Below, piece by piece: positions 52,094 to 61,500 of a stretch of 64,000 nt of DNA (the stretch's first letter is position 1; each line of letters starts with the position of its first letter). The stretch comes from Bryocella elongata (GTDB lineage: Bacteria; Acidobacteriota; Terriglobia; Terriglobales; Acidobacteriaceae), in assembly GCF_900108185.1 (NCBI RefSeq), contig NZ_FNVA01000003.1:558001-622000 (forward strand). The letters run 5' to 3'. The position numbers and the translations under genes are program-made. Under the pieces are notes generated by a model. That model was given only the letters and a program-made list of their open reading frames with translations, made no database searches and was not told the DNA's origin.

Positions 52094-53515
52094 TTAGCCC
52101 TGAAACAAGAAAGCCACGCGCTTCGGGCTCTCCTTCGCCCACGTCGTCGTCGAAATCCACGCCGCTGCCAGCACCAGCGCACCGCCCGCGGTCATCAGCG
52201 CAAAGATCGGATGCGTCGCCTGCGCCAGGTCGGTATGCTGTGCCCGGCTCACGCTCACCACCGTGCCTGCGATGGCCACACCCAGCGCCGCTCCCACCTG
52301 CCGTCCCGTCGACGCAATCGCCGCCGCGACGCCCGCCTGCGACAACGGCATCCCGGACACAGCCGAGTTCGAGATCGCCGGGTTACTCATCCCCAGCCCC
52401 ACACCAAACAACGTGTACGCAGCCATCAACAGCGCCATCGGTGTCGTCGCCGAAAGCTGACCGAGCAGGAGCGTCGCCACCACAAATCCAAGTCCGGCAA
52501 TCACGAGAGAAGGCACGGCACCACGCTTCGCCACCAGCCTTCCCGAGAGTGGCGCGGTAAACGTCATCGCCAGCGCCAGCGGCAGCGTGGACAAGCCCGT
52601 GCGCAGCGGCGAGAGCCCACGCATCTGCTCGAGATACAAGGCATTCAGGAACAGGAACCCCGCAAAGCACCCGAACGACGTCAGGGCCAGTACTGTGGCA
52701 ATCGAGAACGGAACACTGCGGAAGAACTTCAGGTTCAGCAGCGGCTCCGTCCGTCGCGACTCCACCACGAGGAACAACACAAACAGCACCGCCGAAGCTC
52801 CAAACAGTCCCAGGATCACCGCCGATCCCCAGCCACGCTGTGGACCATCGATGATCGCGTACATCACCATCCCCAGCGTCAGGAAGATCAGCACCTGCCC
52901 TGGAGGGTCCGGCCGCCGCGCCTTCGCCGCCTTGCTCTCCGGCACAAAGATCGCCGTCAGCACCACCGCAGCGATCCCCAGCGGAACGTTGATGTGGAAG
53001 ATCGTACGCCAGCCCACCGTCTGCGTGAGGAAGCCACCCAGCATCGGGCCAATCGCCAGCGACGCCCCCGCAACCGCACCCCAGATGCCCACGGCACGAG
53101 CCCGATCTCCCGGCTCCGGAAAGACATTCGCAATGATGGAGAGCGCGACCGGGTTCATCATCGACGCTCCCAGCCCCTGGATCGCGCGGAAGAGGATCAG
53201 CCACTCGATCGTCGGCGCCGTGCCGCACAGCAGCGACCCCGCAACGAACCCCACCATGCCGATCAGGAAGATCCGCCGCCGGCCAAACCGGTCGCTCATC
53301 GCGCCGGAAAACATCAGCAGGCTCGCCAGCACCAGCGTGTACGCATCGATCACCCACTGCAGCTGCGCGACGCTGGCGTGCAGGTCGCGCTGAATCGCCG
53401 GCAACGCCACATTCACGATCGTCACGTCCATGCTCAGCAGCAGCACGCTCATGCAACAGATCGCAAGGACCGCGTTCGGATGGGTAGCTTTTTTCGTTTG
53501 TGTTGTAGTCACCAC
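52094..53515 (-). CDS. MFS drug-efflux transporter, DHA2/EmrB type
   Basis: A protein of about 473 residues with about 14 TM segments and the DHA2 motifs: motif D1-like MDVTIVNVALPAIQRDL, motif A SGAMSDRFGRRRIF, LFRAIQGLGASMMNPVAL, motif C-like GPMLGGFLTQTVGWRTIFHINVP. It would export hydrophobic drugs in exchange for protons. The start is uncertain: GTG 53515 or 53512 fits the usual short N-terminus; TTG 53551 is further upstream. No EmrA-type adaptor is adjacent. Confidence 0.9.
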   Translation of the reverse strand: MVTTTQTKKATHPNAVLAICCMSVLLLSMDVTIVNVALPAIQRDLHASVAQLQWVIDAYTLVLASLLMFSGAMSDRFGRRRIFLIGMVGFVAGSLLCGTAPTIEWLILFRAIQGLGASMMNPVALSIIANVFPEPGDRARAVGIWGAVAGASLAIGPMLGGFLTQTVGWRTIFHINVPLGIAAVVLTAIFVPESKAAKARRPDPPGQVLIFLTLGMVMYAIIDGPQRGWGSAVILGLFGASAVLFVLFLVVESRRTEPLLNLKFFRSVPFSIATVLALTSFGCFAGFLFLNALYLEQMRGLSPLRTGLSTLPLALAMTFTAPLSGRLVAKRGAVPSLVIAGLGFVVATLLLGQLSATTPMALLMAAYTLFGVGLGMSNPAISNSAVSGMPLSQAGVAAAIASTGRQVGAALGVAIAGTVVSVSRAQHTDLAQATHPIFALMTAGGALVLAAAWISTTTWAKESPKRVAFLFQG

Positions 53516-53609
53516 AAGTTGGATTCGATGCACGCCACGAGGATGCAGCAACCCACCGCACCCTCACCTGCGAAAACCCAACTTCGCCGGAAACCTCAAC
53601 AGCCACGAG

Positions 53610-53643
53610 TCTGGGAACAGGGAAGATCTGGGAACAGGGAAGA
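53610..53643. repeat. 17-bp direct repeat x2 upstream of the MFS gene
   Basis: Two perfect tandem copies of TCTGGGAACAGGGAAGA (53610-53626 and 53627-53643) in the 265-base gap between the MFS start and the gatB stop. The word GGGAACAG resembles the octamer of the arrays near 41.4 and 41.9 kb. Confidence 0.85.
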
Positions 53644-53724
53644 AAACCTCATACCTATCCCCCTCAAACCTCTACAGAAACGCTCGTTGCAAAGAAGCAC
53701 CATCGGCCACAAAGTCAGTCGAGA

Positions 53725-53766
53725 TCGGGTGCCCCGGGTCCCTCGCACGTGGGGACCCGGGCTCAT
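53725..53766. repeat. Intergenic palindromic element (copy 3, diverged stem)
   Basis: The GGGTGCCCC lead-in, then a perfect 10-bp stem CCCGGGTCCC (53733-53742) with GGGACCCGGG (53752-53761) and 9-base loop. It lies about 15-20 bases after the gatB stop on the minus strand and could end that transcript. Confidence 0.65.
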
Positions 53767-53780
53767 GTGGCGCATAGCTC

Positions 53781-55289
53781 CTACGCGTCCAGCTTCTTCA
53801 CCACCAGCTCATTCAGCAGAGCCGGATTCGCCTGTCCCTTGCTGGCCTTCATCACCTGGCCGACAAAGAACGCGCTCACCGTGCGCTTGCCGCCCTTGAA
53901 CTGCGCCACCTGGTTCGGGTTCGCCGCGATCACCTCATCGATCATCGCTTCCAACGCGCTGGTGTCCGTAATCTGCTGCGGCTTGTCGCGGTCGTAGATG
54001 TACGCAAAGTCGCGGCCTTCTTCGAAGCACGAGTCCAGCAACTGCTTCAGCTGCTTCGAGCTGATCGCTCCACCTTCGGTGAGGTCAGCCGCCAGCACCA
54101 GCCCATCCAGCGATACCGGCGACTTCGCCAGCTCAATCTCTGCCGCACGCAGCCGCATCGTGATCTCGCTCAGCAGGATCGACGCCACGCGCTTCGGGCT
54201 CTTCGCTTTGCCCGCAGCCTCCTGGAAGAAATCGCCCAGCTCGCGATCCGTCGTCAGCGTCGCTGCATCCTGCGCGCTCAGGCCATACTCGTTCGCAAGC
54301 CGCGCACGACGCGCCTCAGGAAGCTCCGGCATCGCGCTCAGAATCTGCTTCTGCCACTCGGCACCCACCACCAGCGCGGGAAGATCCGGCTCCGGGAAGT
54401 AGCGATAGTCATGCGCTTGCTCCTTGCTGCGCATCGAGTACGTGCGGCCCTCGGCGTTGTTCCACAGCCGCGACTCCTGCACCACGCGCCCGCCGTCCTC
54501 AATCACACTGATCTGGCGCTCAATCTCGTACTCCACCGCCGCCCGAATGTAGCGGAACGAATTGACGTTCTTCACCTCGGCCTTGGTGCCGAAGGCCTTC
54601 GCCCCATGCTGCTCCCAGTCGCTCTTCAGCATCACGGAGACGTTCGCATCGCAGCGCAGCGAACCCTCTTCCATGTTGCAGTCGCTCACGCCCGTGTAGA
54701 GAAGGATCTCCTTGAGCTTGGTGAGGTACTCGAAGACCTCATCCGCCGTGCGCAGGTCCGGCTCGCTCACAATCTCGCACAGCGGCGTGCCGCAGCGATT
54801 GAGGTCAATGTACGTCCGCGTCGCCGAGTCCGGAAAGCCATCATGCAGGCTCTTGCCCGCATCCTCTTCCATGTGCAGCCGCGTGATGCCGATAGCCTTC
54901 GTGATCGGATTGCCGGCCTCGTCGAACGCCGGAACATGGATCACGCCATGCTCCGCAATCGGCTTGTCGAACTGCGAGATCTGGTAGCCCTTCGGCGAGT
55001 CCGGATAGAAGTAGTTCTTGCGCGAAAACACGCTCGTCTCGCGGATCGTGCAACCGATCGCCTTCGACGCCAGCACCGCAAACTCCACCGCCTGCCTGTT
55101 CAGCACCGGCAGCGCACCCGGCAGTCCCAGGCAGGTGGGGCACACATGCGTATTCGGCTCGCCGCCGTACTCGTTCTTGCAGCCGCAGAAGGCCTTGGTC
55201 TTCGTGAGCAGCTGAACATGAACCTCAAGCCCGATGACGGGCATGTACTTGGCGCGAACTTCGGGCGAAAGACCAGCAACGACGGGCAT
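53781..55289 (-). CDS. gatB: Aspartyl/glutamyl-tRNA(Asn/Gln) amidotransferase subunit B
   Basis: A 502-residue GatB: PVIGLEVHVQLLTKTKAFCGC, PNTHVCPTCLGLPGALPVLN (zinc Cys), VFSRKNYFYPDSPKGYQISQ, and the C-terminal YqeY-like domain (NPNQVAQFKGGKRTVSAFFV). It binds mischarged tRNA and transfers an amide group from GatA. The gatA and gatC genes are not in this window. The gene follows the AAA ATPase gene by five bases, so they may share a message. Confidence 0.96.
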   Translation of the reverse strand: MPVVAGLSPEVRAKYMPVIGLEVHVQLLTKTKAFCGCKNEYGGEPNTHVCPTCLGLPGALPVLNRQAVEFAVLASKAIGCTIRETSVFSRKNYFYPDSPKGYQISQFDKPIAEHGVIHVPAFDEAGNPITKAIGITRLHMEEDAGKSLHDGFPDSATRTYIDLNRCGTPLCEIVSEPDLRTADEVFEYLTKLKEILLYTGVSDCNMEEGSLRCDANVSVMLKSDWEQHGAKAFGTKAEVKNVNSFRYIRAAVEYEIERQISVIEDGGRVVQESRLWNNAEGRTYSMRSKEQAHDYRYFPEPDLPALVVGAEWQKQILSAMPELPEARRARLANEYGLSAQDAATLTTDRELGDFFQEAAGKAKSPKRVASILLSEITMRLRAAEIELAKSPVSLDGLVLAADLTEGGAISSKQLKQLLDSCFEEGRDFAYIYDRDKPQQITDTSALEAMIDEVIAANPNQVAQFKGGKRTVSAFFVGQVMKASKGQANPALLNELVVKKLDA

Positions 55290-55294
55290 GCAAG

Positions 55295-56494
55295 CTATTT
55301 TACTTCCCAGTGGGGCATAGCACGGCGCATGAAGTCCCCGAACAGGGGAACCGTAAACGCCACATCACCGTGCGCCGGAGAATAGATCATCCCTTTCTTT
55401 ATCAATCCATTCCTCAATGGCGCCACGGACTGCGGACGGGCTCGCAACGCGATAGCGATGTCACCGCTGCGCTGCGGCATGTCGTCTTCGCCCAAGGCTG
55501 CCAGCGCCCGCAGGTAATCCTTTTCGCGTGGGGTCAGGCGGTCGAATCTAACTCGGAAGAAGCTCCGGTCAAGCTCTGCTACGGAAGTGCGCGTGGCTTC
55601 ATCCACATCGGAATTTGAAATCGTCGGGCCGATGGCGATGTTCCATGCTTCATACGCCCATTGTTGAACAAAATACGGATACCCGTGCGTTGCCTGGAAC
55701 AGCGTAGCTACGGCTTCATCTGCGAAGTCCGCACCTTGCTTCTGTACCGGCGCTTGAAGAGCGTCGCGCACGTCGTCAAGCGGCAGCGGGCCAATGATGG
55801 GATAGTCAAACAATCGTTCCGCGTAGGATTTCGAGCGCCCTGCAAGCCCCACCACCTGAGGAAGGCCAGCGCCAAAGAGAGCGACTGGCAACGCATCCTG
55901 GGAGCAACGATGCATCGCCATGATCAACGCACTCAACTCCAACTCCGAAAGGTATTGCATCTCGTCCAGACAGAGCGCAATTGCCGTGGATCGATCGGCT
56001 GCTGCTTGTCCCACTGCGGCGAATAGTTCCGCTAGGTCCGTCTCTAGATCCCCGCTGTCCCCGGAACCGCGCTCCGGATCAACTCCGAGTTCGATCTCAA
56101 CATCGCCCATTTTTGCCTTGGCGGTCAGAGCTCCAGCGAAGCTCCTCAAGACCCGAAAACCCCGCTTCACCTTTTCACTAACGACTGCCGCCGCGTCGAG
56201 TTGGAACAGAATCTGTCTGAGACTCGGAACCAGCAGTTGTGGGAGCGCCTTACCCTCGCGCGCCTCCAGATGAACCGCTCGATAGCCCTGCTCGATCGCG
56301 ATCATCCGGACGCGATTGAGCATGACGGTTTTGCCGACGCCCCGAAGGCCAACAAAGATCAAGCTCTTTGCAGGTCGGCCAGCACGCAGCCGGTGCAGAG
56401 TGATCGTGGTCCGTTCCAGCAGGAGATCGCGCCCGACCAACTCAGGCGGGGGTGAGCCAGCACCCGGAGAAAATGGGTTATCGAGCGGATTCAT
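55295..56494 (-). CDS. AAA/ORC-like ATPase with winged-helix end
   Basis: A 399-residue ATPase: Walker A GLRGVGKT, Walker B IALCLDEMQ and a sensor-like VALFGAGLP, then a C-terminal winged-helix region (RLTPREKDYLRALAALG...LRNGLIKKGMIY). The build resembles archaeal-type (PF01637/ORC1-like) ATPases common on mobile DNA. Its GC content looks lower than that of its neighbours, hinting at transfer. No ribosome site is seen; upstream there is an AT-rich inverted repeat. Function is unknown. Confidence 0.8.
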   Translation of the reverse strand: MNPLDNPFSPGAGSPPPELVGRDLLLERTTITLHRLRAGRPAKSLIFVGLRGVGKTVMLNRVRMIAIEQGYRAVHLEAREGKALPQLLVPSLRQILFQLDAAAVVSEKVKRGFRVLRSFAGALTAKAKMGDVEIELGVDPERGSGDSGDLETDLAELFAAVGQAAADRSTAIALCLDEMQYLSELELSALIMAMHRCSQDALPVALFGAGLPQVVGLAGRSKSYAERLFDYPIIGPLPLDDVRDALQAPVQKQGADFADEAVATLFQATHGYPYFVQQWAYEAWNIAIGPTISNSDVDEATRTSVAELDRSFFRVRFDRLTPREKDYLRALAALGEDDMPQRSGDIAIALRARPQSVAPLRNGLIKKGMIYSPAHGDVAFTVPLFGDFMRRAMPHWEVK

Positions 56495-56509
56495 ATTCAG
56501 AGTTTACTC

Positions 56510-56535
56510 AAGTATTAGAGAAAGGACTAATACTT
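56510..56535 (-). promoter_or_regulatory. Inverted repeat, candidate operator for the AAA ATPase gene
   Basis: A perfect 9-bp inverted repeat AAGTATTAG-N8-CTAATACTT, 16 bases upstream of the ATPase start, in an AT-rich stretch unlike the rest of the window. On the minus strand the CTAATACTT half contains TAATAC, a good -10 box, with TTTACC about 19 bases upstream. A repressor bound here would cover the promoter. Confidence 0.5.
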
Positions 56536-56568
56536 TGGTAAAAATCGTCACATTCATTGCGGTTCCAC

Positions 56569-57537
56569 TTACCGTGCTCCCAGATCCCCATTCAGCCGCC
56601 CCCAGAAGCTGCCTTCATCCAGCTTCAGGCAAACCCTGGCATTCGCCGCTCCAGCGGCCTCCCGAGTGAACCCCTTCGCATCCACCACCAGCCGCATCGG
56701 CGTCAACGGACACACCGCACCCTCCTCCACCGCCAGCACCGGCACCACGTCATACAGCGTCGTCCCATACTTCGAAGCCGCATCGTGCATCCGCGTCAGC
56801 TCCACCAGCGTCGCCGCGAAAGGAGACTTTGCCTGCGCCAGCCGCTGCTTCTCCGCCGCATCCGGCGTGGCCAGCGTCGAGTCCAGCGGATACACCTCCA
56901 GCGGAACACCCGCCGCAAACACGGCCTGCGCCGACGCCACATCCTGTGCGATGTTGTACTCCGCCACCGGCTTCGATCCCGGCGAGTATCCCTGCCGCAC
57001 CGCTCCGCCCATCAGCGCAATCCGCCCAATCTTGTGAAACGTCGCCGGGTCCTCCCGCAGGAGGTCCGCAAGGTTCCGCTCCGGCGCCAGCTCCAGGATC
57101 ACCAGCCCCGGATGCGTCAGGATCGCCCTTCGCATCGCCTCTACTGCCATCAATGGAGCTGGCGCCGCCTGCTTCTCCGCCCAGGCCCGCTGGGAAAACT
57201 CCGTGGGATTCGCGGTTTTCGTTCCTGAGGCAATCGGGATGTCCGTTCGTCCCGCCAGCTTCACGAGCCCATTCAGCATCCGCGCCCGCAGCGCCGTATC
57301 GCCGAACGCCCCGGCCATCCCAACCACCTTCAGCCGGGTATCACTCAGCGCCGCAGCGACGGCGTAGGCATCGTCCACGTCATCGCCAATGTCGGTGTCG
57401 ATATAGACCAGCGTCGGCTTCGGAATGCGCGTGGGAGCACGCAGCGTTACGCCCTGCTGAGCCAGAACGCTGCCCGCCATCGTCAGCACAACCCACGCTG
57501 CCTTCACGACATAGCCTGCACCTTGTCTTGTCTCCAT
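56569..57537 (-). CDS. Nucleoside hydrolase (inosine-uridine preferring type)
   Basis: A 322-residue protein with an N-terminal signal-like helix (AAWVVLTMAGSVLAQ) and the hydrolase calcium motif DTDIGDDVDDAYA near residue 47. The middle has the family RIALMGGAVRQG and AEYNIAQDVASAQAVF. It would cleave ribonucleosides to base and ribose outside the cytoplasm. The gene is followed by the ATPase gene after a 74-base gap. Confidence 0.88.
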   Translation of the reverse strand: METRQGAGYVVKAAWVVLTMAGSVLAQQGVTLRAPTRIPKPTLVYIDTDIGDDVDDAYAVAAALSDTRLKVVGMAGAFGDTALRARMLNGLVKLAGRTDIPIASGTKTANPTEFSQRAWAEKQAAPAPLMAVEAMRRAILTHPGLVILELAPERNLADLLREDPATFHKIGRIALMGGAVRQGYSPGSKPVAEYNIAQDVASAQAVFAAGVPLEVYPLDSTLATPDAAEKQRLAQAKSPFAATLVELTRMHDAASKYGTTLYDVVPVLAVEEGAVCPLTPMRLVVDAKGFTREAAGAANARVCLKLDEGSFWGRLNGDLGAR

Positions 57538-57713
57538 CGCCCTGACCCCTCAAATCCCTTGCACGCCACGATACAGCACTCCGCGACATCAAGCGCTCTA
57601 CGTAAGGAAAAAGTACAAATGGTGTTCCGAAATCACTCCCATCCGGTACCCCTTCGCGGGTATGATCGCCGGGCATCTGATTTTCAAACGCAACGGGTAG
57701 GGAAGGGGAGCCG

Positions 57714-58514
57714 ATGTCGCTTCGTCACGCGGTCGTTCTTTCTGTTTTGATGGCAACGTCTTTCGCTGCGATAGGCCAGACGCCCGCTCCCATGAGCGTG
57801 CCAGTGCTGCCCGCGACCGTTCCTCCGGCACCCCCGGCGCCAAAGCTCCCTGAGCCTCCGCCCCAGCCCACCGTGCCCGACCACACGCGCTATCTCAATA
57901 ATCCCGACCTGCTCAAGTTCTGCACCGCGCAGGTCGCTGCCTTCAACGGTCGCGACGCCGACATCCTCTTTGTGGGCGACTCCATCACCGAGAACTGGCG
58001 TAAGGACGGCAAGGATGTCTGGGACGCCAACTTCGCCAACCGCAATGCCCTGGACTTCGGCATCAGCGGCGATCAGACGCAGCACGTCCTCTGGCGGCTC
58101 GACAACTATCCGGTGCAGCGCCTCCATCCCAAGGTGGCTGTCGTTCTCATCGGCACCAACAACACTCACAACACGGCGCCAGAGATCGCCGCTGGCGTCA
58201 AGGCCGTGCTCACCAAGCTGCAGACGATGTATCCCGGCATCAGGATCATCCTCGTCAGCATCATGCCCAACGCTCGCGCCAACGAACTGATGACGGCGGC
58301 CGACGCCATTCTCAAGACCTTCGCCGACGACCGCACCATCTACTACCTCGATCTCGTGCCGCTCATGACCCCCGTCGGCGACAACTGGAAGGGCCTCCGC
58401 TCCGATCATCTGCATCCGGATGCAAGCGGCTACCAGCTCTGGACCGACGCCATGCTTCCCCTGCTCAACAAGCTGCTTCCGCCACCTGCCGCCGCTCCGC
58501 CGCCCCCGCAGTAA
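57714..58514 (+). CDS. Secreted SGNH/GDSL hydrolase
   Basis: A 266-residue protein: signal peptide (cleavage near IGQ-T), a Pro-rich linker (residues 27-55), then an SGNH domain with GDSI (block I), GISGDQT (block II), GTNNTHN (block III) and SDHLHPD (block V) giving the Ser and Asp-His. It resembles PAF-acetylhydrolase-like lipases/esterases. A GGGGAG precedes the ATG. A Pro-rich C-terminal tail ends the chain. Confidence 0.9.
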   Translation: MSLRHAVVLSVLMATSFAAIGQTPAPMSVPVLPATVPPAPPAPKLPEPPPQPTVPDHTRYLNNPDLLKFCTAQVAAFNGRDADILFVGDSITENWRKDGKDVWDANFANRNALDFGISGDQTQHVLWRLDNYPVQRLHPKVAVVLIGTNNTHNTAPEIAAGVKAVLTKLQTMYPGIRIILVSIMPNARANELMTAADAILKTFADDRTIYYLDLVPLMTPVGDNWKGLRSDHLHPDASGYQLWTDAMLPLLNKLLPPPAAAPPPPQ

Positions 58515-58551
58515 CGGCCTCGCCACGCGCGGCAGCTAGAATAAGCTCTGC

Positions 58552-61500
58552 ATGATTCTTCCCTTCGTCCGCGAACTCATGGCGGACCTGGAGAGCTCCG
58601 CCGCTTTCGAGCGTGTGCGCCGCCATCTCGCGGGCGGCACGGGGCGGCGACGTGTGTCCGGACTCACCGCGACCGCCCGCTCTCTCTATCTCCCGTACTT
58701 CATCCGCGCCGCGCAGGACGCGCCCGCGCTCGTCCTCGTCGCCGACAACAAGGCGGCCGAGGCCCTGCACGCCAACGTGCTCGCAGCCTGCGAGCTGACC
58801 GGCGTCCTCAAGCCGGAAGAGGTCCTGCGCCTCCCCGCGCACGACGTCCTGCCCTTCGAAAACCTCTCGCCCCACGGCGAGATCCAGGAGCAGCGCGCCG
58901 CCACGCTCTGGAAGATCGCGACCGGCACTGCCCGCCTCGTCATCGCACCCATGGAAGCCGCCTGCATGCGGCTCTTCCCACGCGACTACTACGCCGCTCT
59001 CGCGCTGCGCCTCGCCAAGGGCGAAGAGCACCTGCCGGAGATGCTCGTCGAGCACCTGCTTTCGGTGGGGTATACGCGGGTGGATGTCGTCGAGATGCCC
59101 GGCCAGGTCACCATCCGCGGCGGCATCATTGATGTCTACGGCCCGGAGATGGACCGCCCGGTCCGCATCGACTTCTTCGGCGACGAGATCGAGTCCCTTC
59201 GCCGCTTCGATCCCGAGTCGCAGCGCTCCAGCTCCCACATCGAAGAGATCCTGCTCCTTCCGCTCACCGAGACCCCCGCGACCGAAAAACTCCTCCGCGC
59301 CATCAACGCCCGCCTCGTCCGCGGAGGCAAGGCTGGCGCCGACCTCGAAGGCGGCGAGGTGCCGCGAGAGCTCGAGGACCACGTCGGCAACGACTGGCGC
59401 GAAGCCACTATCTTCCCCGGCTGGGAGTTCTACGCCCCCGTCGCCGGAGCCCGCTCCTCGCTCCTTGAGCTCATGGGCAAGTCCACCCGCGTCTTCGTCG
59501 AAGAGCCCGCCATGGTTACCAACCAGGGCGAGCGCTGGTGGAACAAGGTCGAGCAGCGCCACGATCGCTCCGGCATCGGCTCGCTCGTCGGCCCCGGCGA
59601 CCTCTACATCTCGCCGTGGGAGCTGCAGGACCAGCTCCGTTTCTACTCCGGTTGCGAGCTCGATCAACTCGGAGCCGTCGACATCCTCGAAGGCGACTCT
59701 TCGGACGCATCCGAGATTGAGTTCACCACGCGCCCCACGATGCGCTTCCACGGCTCCATCCCCGGCTTCGTCGACCAACTCCGCGCCCTGATGGAGTCCG
59801 AGGCCCGCATCCTCGTCGCCGCTCCCAATCAGGGCGAAGTCGAGCGCCTCGCCACGCTGCTGCAGGAGTACGGCGTCGCGTACCGCATCGGCTGGCGGCC
59901 ACAGCAGGGTCAGTCCACCACCATGGTCTCGGAGTCCAGCTACCTCGCCGGCGATCTCCGCACCCCCGTCATCGTGCGCGCCGCCATCGAGAACGGCGTC
60001 CAGGTCCTCGACCTCGACAAACGCACTGCAAGACAGTTCATCATCATCGGCGCAAATGACATCTCCGATGACGCCGACGTCCACGCGCGCCCTGTACGCA
60101 AGTCCAAGACCTCGGCCTTCGTCTCCGACTTCCGCGACCTCGCCGTCGGTGACTACGTCGTCCACGTCGAACACGGCATCGCCCGCTACGACGGCCTCCG
60201 CGTCCTCGACAATCCCGATGGCTCACAGCTTGAGCTGATGATCCTCACCTTCGCCGAAGACGCGAAGCTCTACGTTCCGCTCACGCGCCTCGACCTCATC
60301 CAGAAGTACCGCTCGACCGACACCGGGCCCGCGCCGCAGCTCAACCGCCTCGGCAGCCAGTCCTGGAGCAAGACCAAGGCCCGCGTGAAGAAGGCCATGG
60401 AGGACATGGCAGAAGAGCTGCTCAAGCTCTACGCGCAGCGTCACGCCGCCCTTGGCTATGCCTTCTCGCCTGACAACAACCTGCAGCGGGAATTCGAAGA
60501 CTCCTTCGACTACAACGAGACCGACGACCAGCTCCGCGCCGTCGCCGACATTAAGGCCGACATGGAGTCCACGCAGCCCATGGATCGCCTGCTCTGCGGC
60601 GACGTGGGCTATGGCAAGACGGAAGTCGCCATGCGCGCGGCCTTCAAGGCCGTGCAGGATGGCAAGCAGGTCGCCGTGCTCACGCCAACCACCGTCCTTT
60701 GCTTCCAGCACTTCGAAAGCTTCAAGAAGCGCTTCTCCAAGTTCCCCGTCATCATCGAGATGCTCTCGCGCTTCCGCACCGCGAAGGAAAAGAAGGAAGT
60801 GATGGAGCGCGCCGCCGAGGGCAAGGTCGACATCCTCATCGGCACCCACGCCCTGCTCGGCCAGGGCCTCAAGTTCCAGGACCTCGGCCTGCTCATCGTT
60901 GACGAGGAGCAGCGCTTCGGCGTCAAGCATAAAGAGCGCCTCAAGCAGATGCGCGCGAGCATCGATGTGCTCGCGATGTCCGCCACGCCCATCCCGCGCA
61001 CGCTGCATATGTCGCTGCTCGGCCTGCGGGACATGTCCGTCATCGAGACCCCGCCCAAGGACCGCATGGCCATTCAGACCATCGTGGCCAAGTTCGACGA
61101 GAAGCTCATCCGCACCGCCGTTGAGGTCGAACTCGAGCGCCAGGGCCAGGTCTACTTCGTCCACAACCGCGTCGAGACCATCTACGAACTCGCCTCCAAG
61201 ATCCGCGAACTCGTCCCCCACGCCCGCGTCATCGTAGGCCACGGCCAGATGCCCGAAGCCGAGCTCGAGCGCGTCATGCTCGCCTTCATGAACGGCGAGT
61301 ACGATGTGCTCTGCGCCACCTCCATCATCGAGAACGGCCTCGATATCGGCCGCGCCAACACCATCATCATCAACCGCGCCGATCGACACGGCCTGAGCGA
61401 GCTGTACCAGCTCCGAGGCCGCGTAGGCCGCTCCAATCGCCGCGCCTATGCGTATCTCCTCATCCCCGCCGAGCAGCAGCTGACTGAAATTGCGCGCCGC

